Origin: Neoalteromonas arenosi
Lineage (GTDB): Bacteria; Pseudomonadota; Gammaproteobacteria; Enterobacterales; Alteromonadaceae
NCBI RefSeq assembly: GCF_030362855.1
Contig: NZ_JAUCBP010000001.1
Location: 365,687 to 429,686, forward strand
Direction of reading: 5' to 3'
DNA length: 64,000 nt
Part shown: piece by piece, positions 28,674 to 40,323 of the stretch
How the letters are laid out: each line of letters opens with the position of its first letter
How positions within the stretch are numbered: position 1 is the first letter of the stretch
Notes under the pieces: model-generated
Database searches by the model: none
Told to the model about the DNA's origin: nothing
The model's input: the letters and a program-made list of their open reading frames with translations, nothing else
Translations under genes and position numbers: made by a program

Positions 28674-30056
28674 TTACTTACCTATACAAAAAGACGAGAA
28701 AATTCGGCCAAGAAGATCATCTGAAGTAAATTCGCCAGTGATCTCATTGAGGTGTTGTTGCGCGATCCTAAGCTCTTCAGCGAGAATTTCTCCAGCTGCA
28801 TGTTCGAGCAATTGCTGTTGGCCGCTATGGATGTGCTCAGCGGCGTTATTGAGCGCTTCTAAATGGCGACGGCGGGCGATAAATTGGCCATCGGTTTGGC
28901 TGGCATAGCCCATTGACTCTTTCAAATGCTCTATCAAAGGTGATAAGCCCAATTGTTGGCTAGCGGCAATTTTGAAAACTGAATACTGTCCGTGGTCGCT
29001 ATCTATGCGTTCTGGGGTTTGACTTTCTCTGCTCAAATCAATTTTATTGCGCACTACGGTCACTGGTATTCCGTCGGGCAATTGCTGCATAAATTCGGGC
29101 CATAACACATGCGGATCTTTTTCAGTGGTAGTTGTGCTATCAACAACTACTAATACGTGATCGGCTTGCTTAATTTCTTCCCATGCGCGCTGAATACCGA
29201 TTTGCTCTACTTTATCCGTACTATCGCGTAAACCGGCGGTATCAATAATATGCAACGGCATTCCGTCTAGGTGAATATGCTCCTTTAATACATCACGAGT
29301 GGTACCAGCAATATCCGTAACAATAGCTGCATCACGGCCGGCGAGGGCGTTGAGCAAACTCGATTTGCCAGCATTGGGCTTACCGGCGATAACCACTTGC
29401 ATTCCTTCACGTAATAGCGAGCCCTGTTGTGCGCGTTTTTGAACATTGGTTAGTTGCTCTACAATTGCGCTAAGGTCATTTTCAACCTTGCCATCACTGA
29501 GAAAATCGATTTCTTCTTCAGGAAAATCAATCGCTGCCTCTACATACATGCGCAAATGTATGACTTGCTCTACCAATGCGTGTATTTGCGTTGAGAACTC
29601 ACCTTGTAAGCTGCGCATGGCGCTTTTAGCTGCTTGTTGTGAACTGGCATCGATAAGGTCAGCAATCGCTTCTGCTTGAGCCAAATCCATTTTGTCATTC
29701 AAAAAGGCGCGTTCGCTGAATTCACCTGGGCGTGCCATGCGAACATTATTGTGGTTAAGTATTTCAGCCAAAAGCATATCAATAACCACTTGGCCGCCAT
29801 GACCTTGCAGTTCTAATACATCTTCACCGGTAAACGAATAGGGCCCTTGAAAGAACAGACCAATACCTTGGTCGATGGCTTCACCGGATTGGTTGTAAAA
29901 AGGCAGGTAAGCGGCCATGCGAGGCGCCGGGCATTGCTTGAGTATTTGTTCGGCAATCGATTTAGCATCAGGCCCAGATACTCTGACGATACCAACGCTG
30001 CCTTTACCAGCGGCAGTCGCCTGAGCAACGATGGTATCAGATGCTTGAAAGCTCAT
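28674..30056 (-). CDS. mnmE: tRNA modification GTPase MnmE
   Basis: A 460-residue MnmE (TrmE). The N-terminal folate-binding domain begins [22 protein letters not shown]. The G domain has [29 protein letters not shown] and NKID. The protein ends with the conserved CIGK, whose Cys is needed for activity. It works with MnmG on wobble uridines. It lies between yajQ and mioC, close to yidC as in most relatives. Confidence 0.97.
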   Translation of the reverse strand: MSFQASDTIVAQATAAGKGSVGIVRVSGPDAKSIAEQILKQCPAPRMAAYLPFYNQSGEAIDQGIGLFFQGPYSFTGEDVLELQGHGGQVVIDMLLAEILNHNNVRMARPGEFSERAFLNDKMDLAQAEAIADLIDASSQQAAKSAMRSLQGEFSTQIHALVEQVIHLRMYVEAAIDFPEEEIDFLSDGKVENDLSAIVEQLTNVQKRAQQGSLLREGMQVVIAGKPNAGKSSLLNALAGRDAAIVTDIAGTTRDVLKEHIHLDGMPLHIIDTAGLRDSTDKVEQIGIQRAWEEIKQADHVLVVVDSTTTTEKDPHVLWPEFMQQLPDGIPVTVVRNKIDLSRESQTPERIDSDHGQYSVFKIAASQQLGLSPLIEHLKESMGYASQTDGQFIARRRHLEALNNAAEHIHSGQQQLLEHAAGEILAEELRIAQQHLNEITGEFTSDDLLGRIFSSFCIGK

Positions 30057-30076
30057 AGTGACCGAGACCTAATGGC

Positions 30077-30559
30077 TTAGTCACGAAAGTTATTGAATTG
30101 GAACGGTTGACCAAGGTCTGCGCCTTTTACCAACTGAATGGCTTGTTGCAAATCATCGCGCTTCTTGCCAGTAACGCGCACTTGATCACCTTGAATCGAT
30201 GCTTGCACTTTTACTTTGGCGTCTTTGATCAACTTGACAATTTTCTTCGCGGTAGGTTGATCAATACCTTGTTTGAAACTAATCAGTTGGCGAAAGTTCT
30301 TACCGCGGTGCTCAATGCCTTGGGCATCAATACAGGCGGTATCCACGCCGCGTTTAGCACACGCATTACGCAACATAGAATCCATTTGCTGAAGCTGAAA
30401 GTCAGCCTCAGCATTCATGATGACGCCGTCGTCGGTGGCTTCAAAACTGGCTTCGACACCACGAAAGTCAAACCGTGTAGCCAACTCACGATTAGCATTG
30501 TCGATAGCGTTTTTAACATCGACCATTTCGATTTCTGACACAATATCGAATGAAGGCAT
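30077..30559 (-). CDS. yajQ: YajQ-family nucleotide-binding protein
   Basis: A 160-residue YajQ/UPF0234 protein. [34 protein letters not shown] and the C-terminal [22 protein letters not shown] are family signatures. It has a duplicated ferredoxin-like fold. Some members bind cyclic di-GMP and act as transcription co-regulators in plant pathogens, while in E. coli it binds nucleotides or RNA. Its place between yidC and mnmE is not the E. coli location. Confidence 0.92.
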   Translation of the reverse strand: MPSFDIVSEIEMVDVKNAIDNANRELATRFDFRGVEASFEATDDGVIMNAEADFQLQQMDSMLRNACAKRGVDTACIDAQGIEHRGKNFRQLISFKQGIDQPTAKKIVKLIKDAKVKVQASIQGDQVRVTGKKRDDLQQAIQLVKGADLGQPFQFNNFRD

Positions 30560-30583
30560 GTTTATCTCCGTTTACTTCTCGTG

Positions 30584-32275
30584 TTAGTGAGTCTGAATAC
30601 CGCGTTTTTCCATCGAACGATAAATCAATTTCGCTTGGATAATGGTGATCACGTTAGAAATCAACCAGTACAATACAAGACCTGCAGGGAACCAGATAAA
30701 GAAAATACTCATTGCAACAGGCATCCACTGCATGATTTTTTGCTGCATAGGATCTTGAACAGTGGTTGGATTTAACTTCTGCAACAAGTACATGCTGGCA
30801 CCGGTAAGAACAGGCAATACGAAGTAGGGGTCCATCACTGACAAATCAGTGATCCACAAAGCAAAGTCTGCGTGGCGCAATTCCACACTTTCCAGCAGTA
30901 CCCAGTACAAGGCAAGGAAAATTGGCATTTGTAGTAATAATGGGAAACAGCCGCCCATCGGGTTTACTTTTTCCTTCTTATACAGCTCCATCATAGCTTG
31001 TGACATCTTTTGACGGTCATCGCCATAACGGTCTTTAAGCTGCTGCATTTTTGGTGCTAATACACGTAGCTTGGCAAAGGATTCGTATTGCTTTTTGGTC
31101 AGCCAGTACATTGCACCTTTAACAATAATAGTAATTAGGATAATCGCGACACCCCAGTTACCCGAAATGCTAAACAACCATTGAAGAAGGTCAAACAATG
31201 GCTGAGAGATCCAGAACAATGGACCGTAGTCCACGGTTAAGTCCAAGCCACGGGCTAAGCCTGCTAGTGTTTCTTGATCCTTAGGACCAATGTAAAGCGT
31301 GCTCGAGATAGTTTCCTGTGAACCTGGTGCAACAACTACAGCAGGGGTGGTATAGCCGATAATTGCAAACTCGTTGTTCAACAGGTTTGAGTAAATGGTG
31401 TTGTTTTGATCTTGTGGCGGTACCCAGGCCGAAACAAAATAATGCTCCAGCATGCCGACCCAACCACCGAGCGTAGCGATACGCAAGGATTCGTCTTCGA
31501 AATCACCGAAAGCAAATTTCTCATAACGCTCGTCTTGGGTTGAATACGCAGAACCTCGATAGGTTGGCATAAACATGCTACCCGTTTCAGGCAGAATAGT
31601 GGTTTGTTTTAGTTGCGCGTATTGTTGTACCCGCGCATTGTCAGTCATGCCGTTTTGGATGGTGTAACTCACATCTACCACATGTGAATTTCGCGCGAAC
31701 GTAAATGTCTTTGTAATCACCAAACCTTCGCTATTTGCCCAAGTTAATGGCACGCTCAAGGTGTCACCATCTAAAGTAAATTGATTGCTAGCGACTGAAT
31801 AAATTGGACGACCACTTGGATTTGAATCTGGACCATCCGGACCAATCAATCCACCTTGGGCTACATAAAGTCCCGGATTAGTTGCTTGCAACAATTGAAA
31901 AGGCTCTTCTGAACCTTGTTCTTCTGGATATAGTTTAAGGTCTGCAACAACGACATCACCACCGATAAGATCTATGGTAACTGCCAATGCGTCTGTTTCA
32001 ACCGTGACAAAACGCTCACCGTTTGCATTGTCTCCGGCAATTGGCGTAGCGCCTGGAACATCCTGCAAACTTTGTTGAGTAATATCTTCAGGTACAGCTG
32101 ATTGTGCGTTTGGTGCAGGCGTAGCACTGGGTACACCATTGGCGGCTGCTGGGAGTTCAGTGGTTGACTCTACTGGCTGGATAGGTTGTGGACCATAATC
32201 TTTCTGCCATTCTGTCCATAGTAAAAAGCTAACTAAAACTAAGCCAATGAGCAGAAAACTGCGTTGCGATTCCAT
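30584..32275 (-). CDS. yidC: Membrane protein insertase YidC
   Basis: A 563-residue insertase with the gram-negative layout: one N-terminal helix (SFLLIGLVLVSFLLW), a large periplasmic beta domain to about residue 360, and five conserved C-terminal helices. The cytoplasmic loop LAPKMQQLKDRYGDDRQKMSQAMMELYKKEKVNPMGGC and the hydrophilic-groove Arg region are present. It inserts F0 subunits such as AtpE and others. It lies directly downstream of yidD. Confidence 0.97.
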   Translation of the reverse strand: MESQRSFLLIGLVLVSFLLWTEWQKDYGPQPIQPVESTTELPAAANGVPSATPAPNAQSAVPEDITQQSLQDVPGATPIAGDNANGERFVTVETDALAVTIDLIGGDVVVADLKLYPEEQGSEEPFQLLQATNPGLYVAQGGLIGPDGPDSNPSGRPIYSVASNQFTLDGDTLSVPLTWANSEGLVITKTFTFARNSHVVDVSYTIQNGMTDNARVQQYAQLKQTTILPETGSMFMPTYRGSAYSTQDERYEKFAFGDFEDESLRIATLGGWVGMLEHYFVSAWVPPQDQNNTIYSNLLNNEFAIIGYTTPAVVVAPGSQETISSTLYIGPKDQETLAGLARGLDLTVDYGPLFWISQPLFDLLQWLFSISGNWGVAIILITIIVKGAMYWLTKKQYESFAKLRVLAPKMQQLKDRYGDDRQKMSQAMMELYKKEKVNPMGGCFPLLLQMPIFLALYWVLLESVELRHADFALWITDLSVMDPYFVLPVLTGASMYLLQKLNPTTVQDPMQQKIMQWMPVAMSIFFIWFPAGLVLYWLISNVITIIQAKLIYRSMEKRGIQTH

Positions 32276-32284
32276 AGTATTCTC

Positions 32285-32554
32285 TTAACGATATTTGATC
32301 TTATTGGTTTTTGGTGGCACTGGGTCTTCACCGCCTGGATGTAGCGGTTGGCATTTTAATATGCGTTTAACTGATAACCAACTACCAATTAGTAACCCGT
32401 GTTCATTTAATGCTTGCACAGCGTATTGCGAACAAGTCGGGGTGAACCGACAAGTAGGTCCAATTAATGGAGATAGTACTTTTTGATAAATTCTAATCAG
32501 TAGAATTGGTACAAAAACTATTACTGCGCGCAGCGTTTCGCGAGCTTTGTCCAT
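32285..32554 (-). CDS. yidD: Membrane protein insertion efficiency factor YidD
   Basis: An 89-residue protein with the diagnostic [19 protein letters not shown] (three conserved Cys with one upstream) and HPGGEDPVP. It has an amphipathic or membrane-associated N-terminal helix. It overlaps the end of rnpA by 34 nt, as is usual, and lies 9 nt before yidC. Confidence 0.95.
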   Translation of the reverse strand: MDKARETLRAVIVFVPILLIRIYQKVLSPLIGPTCRFTPTCSQYAVQALNEHGLLIGSWLSVKRILKCQPLHPGGEDPVPPKTNKIKYR

Positions 32555-32886
32555 AATTTTTCCAACAATAAAAATAACTCTTGGTTAGACATCTGTTCAG
32601 CATTTGATTTTCCGAGCACGACTATATCAACATTTGGTAGACGGTGCTGGTTTAATCGAAAACTTTCGCGAATTATACGTTTCACACGATTTCTATCATG
32701 CGCTTTACGGATACGCTTCTTAGCTATAGTGATGCCAATACGAGGATTATCAATGGTGTTTTTGCGTGCAAGGATGGTAAAGGCAGAACTGCCAGTAGGG
32801 ATTGCGTCTTGAAAGACGAAAGTAAAGTGGGAGGGAGTTAACAAGCGCAACTCCCGAGTAAATCTGCACTCGCCCACTTTAAGCAA
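32521..32886 (-). CDS. rnpA: Ribonuclease P protein component
   Basis: RnpA, the basic protein subunit of RNase P that helps the RNA cleave 5' leaders from pre-tRNA. The RNR core reads [22 protein letters not shown] near residue 60. A TTG at 32886, 8 nt after the rpmH stop, gives 121 residues; an in-frame GTG at 32877 is an alternative. Neither has a clear ribosome site, which fits coupling to rpmH. Confidence 0.95.
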   Translation of the reverse strand: MLKVGECRFTRELRLLTPSHFTFVFQDAIPTGSSAFTILARKNTIDNPRIGITIAKKRIRKAHDRNRVKRIIRESFRLNQHRLPNVDIVVLGKSNAEQMSNQELFLLLEKLWTKLAKRCAQ

Positions 32887-32894
32887 GGTTTAGC

Positions 32895-33029
32895 TTATGC
32901 TGAAAGACGAGCGCGACCTTTTGCACGGCGGGCAGCAAGCACTTTACGACCATTTTTTGTCGCCATGCGAGCGCGGAAACCGTGTGAACGCTTACGCTTC
33001 AGATTGCTCGGTTGAAAAGTTCTTTTCAT
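32895..33029 (-). CDS. rpmH: 50S ribosomal protein L34
   Basis: A 44-residue, highly basic protein reading [20 protein letters not shown] and ending AKGRARLSA, the classic L34. It is first in the rpmH-rnpA-yidD-yidC operon and divergent from dnaA. A near-consensus promoter lies about 100 nt upstream. Confidence 0.97.
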   Translation of the reverse strand: MKRTFQPSNLKRKRSHGFRARMATKNGRKVLAARRAKGRARLSA

Positions 33030-33134
33030 CGCCTGAATCTCATCATTTAAAAGTTAACAAAATACTTTGAAAACATGCATTAATCACAACGAAAAACCGT
33101 TCAAATTTAGTGCCTGCTCCCAAAAGGACGCTGA

Positions 33135-33163
33135 ATTCTAGAGATCGTTCGACTTAATGTCAA
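33135..33163 (-). promoter_or_regulatory. Sigma-70 promoter of rpmH
   Basis: On the minus strand TTGACA (33163-33158) and TAGAAT (33140-33135) are separated by exactly 17 nt, almost a consensus promoter. The expected start is near 33128, giving a leader of about 100 nt. Confidence 0.85.
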
Positions 33164-33600
33164 TTAAAATCAAAGCGATCAGCGGTTTTTTTCAGATGTT
33201 TTTTACGGTAGCAGCGTTTAGTTGCGCTAATGATAGAACCTTTTTAGCGAGTGATGTTCGTATGCTCTGTGCATAAAATGTGCTTAGTGCTTAATTTATC
33301 CACAGATTGTTTTTTAATATGGACATTTTGGCATTAAATTTGATCAATTCAGCGTGTATAGACATTGCTAAATAACATGCTCTTTCACTTTGATTACAGT
33401 GCTACATGATCGCAAAAATATAAATAAAAATAATTAAAACAATAACATATACCTTTTTTTAAAAAAGATCGATAAATTGATCGAATTGTTGTTTTACATA
33501 GATCTTCGAATGCGAGATAATTCACAGCGTAACTCGGATATATCGCAATATTTCATTTATATCGACTGATTCTGCAAAGTTTGGCTTTGCGGAGGTTTTT
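33164..33600. promoter_or_regulatory. dnaA upstream region with a perfect DnaA box; possible second origin
   Basis: This AT-rich stretch lies between rpmH and dnaA. It contains a perfect DnaA box TTATCCACA at 33296-33304 and about six GATC sites, and is very A/T-rich at 33410-33480. In pseudomonads an origin lies in the same place, and in E. coli DnaA autoregulates dnaA through such boxes. A hairpin GCAAAG/CTTTGC (33574-33590) ends just before a GGAGG ribosome site. Only one perfect box is visible, so autoregulation is more likely than a full origin. Confidence 0.55.
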
Positions 33601-33663
33601 GTGTCTGTGCATAAATTAAGCCGAGTTTTACTACTTAATATAAAGAAAAATAAGGTTTTTTAA
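33601..33663 (+). CDS. Possible 20-residue dnaA leader peptide, coupled to dnaA
   Basis: A GTG-initiated frame of 20 codons ([12 protein letters not shown]...NKVF) has a strong ribosome site GGAGG 5 nt upstream (33591-33595). Its TAA stop overlaps the dnaA ATG in TAATG. The peptide is basic and hydrophobic. No family is recognised. Chance cannot be excluded, but a near-perfect ribosome site and a stop-start overlap together are unusual. The dnaA start itself has only a weak AAGG. Confidence 0.35.
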   Translation: MSVHKLSRVLLLNIKKNKVF

Positions 33664-35084
33664 TGGCGGATGTTTGGGCGCAGTGTCTCAACCGGTTAAA
33701 AGAAGATTTGCCGGTTCAAGAATTCAGCATGTGGATAAGACCACTGCAACATGAAGTTAGCGAGAATACAATAACGTTGTATGCGAAAAATCACTTTATC
33801 CTTGATTGGGTAAGAGATAAATATCGCACCGCAATTTCTGCAGTTCTTAGCGAGTTGTATGATAACGATGTCCCCACGCTAAAACTTGAGGTGGTTGGAA
33901 ATCGGTCAGTGCAGCATGTCGTGAATGAAAGCACGCCTAAACCTTCAAACGCTCCACAGGGAGAGGTTAAGAAAGTTGCCACACCGGCTCTCAATGATCC
34001 GATGCAAGAAGCGCCGTTAAAAGCCCAAAACCAAGTAACCCCCATTCCGGCGGGTCTTGCACATAAAAACAATCTGAATCCCACCTACAAATTTGAAAGT
34101 TTCGTTGAGGGTAAAAGTAACCAGTTAGCACGTGCAGCGGCGTCACAAGTGTCTGACAATCCTGGCAAGGCGTATAATCCTTTGTTTATATATGGTGGGA
34201 CTGGGTTGGGTAAAACCCATTTGTTACACGCAGTAGGTCACGGAATAATCGAGTCAAAACCGGATGCAAAGATAGTATATATGCACTCTGAGCGTTTTGT
34301 TCAGGACATGGTAAAAGCGTTACAAAACAATGCGATAGAAGACTTCAAACGGTTCTATCGGTCGGTTGATGCATTGTTAATCGATGATATTCAGTTTTTT
34401 GCTAATAAAGATCGTTCTCAAGAAGAGTTTTTTCATACGTTCAACGCTTTGCTTGAGGGTAATCAGCAAATTATTCTTACGTCGGACCGTTATCCCAAGG
34501 AAATTGAAGGGGTAGAGGATCGCCTCAAGTCTCGCTTTGGATGGGGTTTAACGATAGCAATCGAACCGCCAGAGCTAGAAACTCGTGTAGCGATTTTAAT
34601 GAAGAAGGCCAGTGAAAACCATATAGCGTTACCCAACGAAGTCGCATTCTTTATAGCTAAACGCCTACGTTCGAACGTTCGCGAGTTGGAAGGGGCGTTA
34701 AATCGTGTAATAGCCAATGCGAATTTCACCGGGCGCCCAATCACGATTGAATTTGTGAAAGATGCATTGCGCGATTTGTTATCGCTGCAAGACAAGCTGG
34801 TAACGATAGAGAATATTCAAAAAACCGTTGCGGATTATTACAAAGTTAAATTGTCGGATATTTTGTCCAAGCGGCGCAGTAGAAGTATTGCTAGACCAAG
34901 GCAACTAGCGATGGCACTTGCGAAAGAACTAACCAACCGCAGTTTACCGGAAATTGGAAACGCGTTCGGTGGTCGCGATCACACGACGGTTCTGCATGCT
35001 TGCAGAAAAATAGAGCAGCTAAGAGAAGAAAGTCATGATATAAAAGAAGACTATAAAAACCTAATTAGAACGTTGTCTTCATAA
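33663..35084 (+). CDS. dnaA: Chromosomal replication initiator DnaA
   Basis: A 473-residue DnaA. Domain I starts [25 protein letters not shown], and a Pro-rich domain II spans about residues 85-135. The AAA+ domain III has Walker [16 protein letters not shown] and Walker [12 protein letters not shown]. Domain IV carries the box-reading motif [13 protein letters not shown]. It opens the origin by binding DnaA boxes. It is first in dnaA-dnaN-recF-gyrB. Confidence 0.98.
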   Translation: MADVWAQCLNRLKEDLPVQEFSMWIRPLQHEVSENTITLYAKNHFILDWVRDKYRTAISAVLSELYDNDVPTLKLEVVGNRSVQHVVNESTPKPSNAPQGEVKKVATPALNDPMQEAPLKAQNQVTPIPAGLAHKNNLNPTYKFESFVEGKSNQLARAAASQVSDNPGKAYNPLFIYGGTGLGKTHLLHAVGHGIIESKPDAKIVYMHSERFVQDMVKALQNNAIEDFKRFYRSVDALLIDDIQFFANKDRSQEEFFHTFNALLEGNQQIILTSDRYPKEIEGVEDRLKSRFGWGLTIAIEPPELETRVAILMKKASENHIALPNEVAFFIAKRLRSNVRELEGALNRVIANANFTGRPITIEFVKDALRDLLSLQDKLVTIENIQKTVADYYKVKLSDILSKRRSRSIARPRQLAMALAKELTNRSLPEIGNAFGGRDHTTVLHACRKIEQLREESHDIKEDYKNLIRTLSS

Positions 35085-35109
35085 AGCTATCAAAAGAGAA
35101 AAACGATAA

Positions 35110-36213
35110 ATGAAATTCACAATTAGCCGCGAAAAATTTCTTCAGCCATTACAACTTGTCGTTGGTGCCGTCGAACGTCGGCATACACTTCCAATCCTTT
35201 CAAACGTACTGATCAAAGTTAGTGAAGACGCACTTTGGCTGACTGGTACAGATTTAGAGGTAGAGTTAATTTCTAGCGTCGCTCTTGAAGGTGAATTCAG
35301 CGAGGGTGAAACAACCGTTCCTGCTAAAAAGCTTCTCGATATTATTCGTGGCCTAAATGAAGGAAACGATGTTGTTTTCCAGTTGGATGGTAGTAAAGCC
35401 ATTATTCGTAGTGGTAGAGGTCGTTATTCACTATCAACATTATCAGCGAATGATTACCCTAATTTAGAAGATTGGGAAGGCGAAGTTGAATTTGAAGTAA
35501 CTCGCAGTGATTTAAAACAACTTATCGATAGTACTTCTTTCTCAATGGCTCAGCAGGATGTACGTTATTACCTAAACGGCATGTCGTTAGAAACCGAGGG
35601 GAATGTTGTTCGTACCGTCGCCACCGATGGCCATCGCTTAGCGTTGTGCAAACTTGAGTTTGAAGGCCTTAGTTTGTCCTCCAGACAGGTGATTATACCG
35701 CGCAAGGGTGTGCTAGAGATTACACGCTTAATAGAAGATGACGATAAAGGTTTGAAGATTCAAATTGGCTCTAATCACATCCGTATTTTCTCAACCGACT
35801 TTATTTTTACAAGCAAGCTGGTAGATGGTCGCTTTCCAGACTACCGCCGTGTAGTACCGAAGGAATGCGACAAGGTCGTTAAATCTAACAAGGAAGTACT
35901 AAAGCAAACATTCTCACGTGCCGCTATTTTATCTAACGAAAAGTTCAAAGGTGTACGTCTTAATTTGGCAAGTGGCGAGTTAAAAATTACTGCCAATAAC
36001 CCAGAGCAGGAAGAGGCAGAAGAAATCGTTGATGTCGATTACAATGGTGAAGATTTGGAAATTGGTTTTAATGTCGCCTATTTAATCGATGTCCTAAACG
36101 CATTGAAATCTGACGAAGTACACATTTCTTTATCCGATAGTAATTCTAGCGCGCTTATTGAGTCGGAAGGTGATAGTGCCTCTCAATACGTCATTATGCC
36201 AATGAGGTTGTAA
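35110..36213 (+). CDS. dnaN: DNA polymerase III beta sliding clamp
   Basis: A 367-residue clamp, begun by MKFTISREKFLQPLQLVVGAVERRHTLPILSNVL and ended by QYVIMPMRL, both typical. Three repeated clamp folds dimerise around DNA and tether Pol III and other enzymes. It lies 25 nt after dnaA. Confidence 0.98.
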   Translation: MKFTISREKFLQPLQLVVGAVERRHTLPILSNVLIKVSEDALWLTGTDLEVELISSVALEGEFSEGETTVPAKKLLDIIRGLNEGNDVVFQLDGSKAIIRSGRGRYSLSTLSANDYPNLEDWEGEVEFEVTRSDLKQLIDSTSFSMAQQDVRYYLNGMSLETEGNVVRTVATDGHRLALCKLEFEGLSLSSRQVIIPRKGVLEITRLIEDDDKGLKIQIGSNHIRIFSTDFIFTSKLVDGRFPDYRRVVPKECDKVVKSNKEVLKQTFSRAAILSNEKFKGVRLNLASGELKITANNPEQEEAEEIVDVDYNGEDLEIGFNVAYLIDVLNALKSDEVHISLSDSNSSALIESEGDSASQYVIMPMRL

Positions 36214-36221
36214 TTCAGCTT

Positions 36222-37334
36222 ATGAAGCTGAATCAACTCCAGATAACAAACTTTCGAAATTTAAAAACCGTTACCATTAGCCCGTCGTCGGACCTAAATC
36301 TGATTTATGGGGCTAATGGTAGCGGTAAGTCTTCTCTTCTAGAAGCGCTTCATTTTATTGGCTTTGGCCGTTCGTTTCGTACCAATAAGCCTAACAACGC
36401 CATTGCCCATCAAGAAACCTCGTTCACCATTTTTGCTCAGTGCAATCAAGAGAGTGAATCTCCATTGTCTGTTGGGCTTCAACGATCCGCTGACGACCAA
36501 TTCGTTTGTAGTATCAATGGCGAAAGGTCGAATAGAGTGTCTGATATGGCATCATTGGTACCAGTGCAAATCTTCACACCACAAAGCATAGAGCTATTGA
36601 TTGGCTCCCCCGGTGCGAGAAGACGCTTTATCGATTGGGGATTGTTTCACGTGGAACATTCTTTTTCAGACATGTTTCGAAACTATCAACGAGTACTTAG
36701 ACAAAGGAATGCACTGCTAAAATCGATGCAAATAAGTAAGGCTTCTGTCAGTTCAGAAATACTCGCTCAGCTCGATTACTGGACGAATCAGCTGTCTATC
36801 TTGGGTACAACCATAGATGAAAATAGAAAGTCATACTGGGAGTCGTTTGAACCGCTATTTAAAGCCATTTCGTCACAATTTTTACCTGAGTTTTCTTTCG
36901 AATTATCGTATCATAGTGGTTGGGATTCAAACGTGCCTTTAGCTGATTTTCTGCGCCAACGATTCGATTCAGAGCGTCGTTATGGTTATACCAGCTACGG
37001 TCCGCATAAAGCAGATTTCAAGATAAAAGTGGATGGCACTCTAGCGGTTGAAGTTTTATCAAGAGGTCAACTTAGAATGCTTGTTGCTGCGTTGCAGCTA
37101 GCCCAAACAAAGCATCTGTTTAATCAGAAAAATCAATCCGGATTGTTTCTGCTAGACGATATTGGGGCAGAGCTAGATGAAGAAAAACGTCGATTGTTTA
37201 TTAACGAACTGATCAAGACAACTTCACAAGTATTCGTTACCGCGATTGAAAAGCAGCAATTGTTTGAACCAACTAACATAACAAATATAAAAGTGTTTCA
37301 CGTGGAACATGGCCGCGTGACAGAGGAGCAATAG
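36222..37334 (+). CDS. recF: DNA replication and repair protein RecF
   Basis: A 370-residue SMC-like ATPase. Walker A is YGANGSGKSSLLEA, the signature region reads LSRGQLRMLVAALQLAQ, and Walker B is LFLLDDIGAELDE. It loads RecA at gaps through RecOR. Two parS sites are embedded in the coding sequence and both translate to FHVEH, at about residues 143-147 and at 360-364 near the C-terminus. The stop codon abuts the gyrB ATG. Confidence 0.97.
   Translation: MKLNQLQITNFRNLKTVTISPSSDLNLIYGANGSGKSSLLEALHFIGFGRSFRTNKPNNAIAHQETSFTIFAQCNQESESPLSVGLQRSADDQFVCSINGERSNRVSDMASLVPVQIFTPQSIELLIGSPGARRRFIDWGLFHVEHSFSDMFRNYQRVLRQRNALLKSMQISKASVSSEILAQLDYWTNQLSILGTTIDENRKSYWESFEPLFKAISSQFLPEFSFELSYHSGWDSNVPLADFLRQRFDSERRYGYTSYGPHKADFKIKVDGTLAVEVLSRGQLRMLVAALQLAQTKHLFNQKNQSGLFLLDDIGAELDEEKRRLFINELIKTTSQVFVTAIEKQQLFEPTNITNIKVFHVEHGRVTEEQ
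36643..36658. other. parS: parS site 1 inside recF
   Basis: TGTTTCACGTGGAACA differs by one base from the perfect parS palindrome TGTTTCACGTGAAACA. It is encoded as Leu-Phe-His-Val-Glu-His in RecF. The ParB encoded at 21 kb should bind here. Confidence 0.9.
37294..37309. other. parS: parS site 2 inside recF
   Basis: Identical 16-mer TGTTTCACGTGGAACA to site 1, 651 bp downstream, in the same reading phase (Val-Phe-His-Val-Glu-His), close to the 3' end of recF. Confidence 0.9.
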
Positions 37335-39752
<2,418 letters not shown>

Positions 39753-39772
39753 TGTCTCACATTAAGACAAAT

Positions 39773-39805
39773 AAAAAAGCCGAAGTTAATGACTTCGGCT
39801 TTTTT
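39773..39805. terminator. Bidirectional intrinsic terminator after gyrB
   Basis: AAGCCGAAGT (39777-39786) pairs with ACTTCGGCTT (39792-39801) around TAATG. It is flanked by an A-run on the left and a T-run on the right, so it serves gyrB and the convergent lipoprotein gene. Confidence 0.9.
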
Positions 39806-39867
39806 GTTGATAAAATTTATAATATTAAAACATGAGTTCTAATCGATTTAGTCTAAAACCTTAAACC

Positions 39868-40323
39868 CTATAAACGAACTACTTTAATACTAACACTTGT
39901 TTCATCGTCATTTGACTCTATCCAAATTGCAAACCGACCCGTTTGATCAGGAGTGAACTGCAAATTCTGCGAATCTCCAGCACAGTATAGCTGGTATTCC
40001 TGATTTAATTCTAACCTTAAAACTACGTCACGAAATCCACACTTTGTATGTGGCGTCCAATACTGATCGGCAAGGTGAAAGTCATAAGGCTGACCATCTG
40101 CGATGAGCTCTATTTCGGTTACGTAACGAGTTTCGGTAACTTCAACAAACTGATGTTCAGGAATGATTTCGAACCAATTAAAATTGCCCACTGCATGCAG
40201 GTCGGACAAGTTTAGCTTGGGTTTATCAGCTTCAATAAAATCATCTAAAATCGAGGTGCTACTGCACCCTGACAACAACAAGATGACACTAGCACACGCT
40301 AGCTTTTTGAAACGTTTCATCAT
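39868..40323 (-). CDS. Small lipoprotein, unknown function
   Basis: A 151-residue lipoprotein. The lipobox LLSGC puts the lipid on Cys20, and Ser at +2 predicts outer-membrane sorting. The mature part is a predicted beta-rich domain with two further Cys (TKCGFRD, QLYCAGD) that could pair. No known domain is recognised. It starts on the base before the glyS stop, so it is cotranscribed with glyQ-glyS, although a functional link is not apparent. Confidence 0.7.
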   Translation of the reverse strand: MMKRFKKLACASVILLLSGCSSTSILDDFIEADKPKLNLSDLHAVGNFNWFEIIPEHQFVEVTETRYVTEIELIADGQPYDFHLADQYWTPHTKCGFRDVVLRLELNQEYQLYCAGDSQNLQFTPDQTGRFAIWIESNDDETSVSIKVVRL

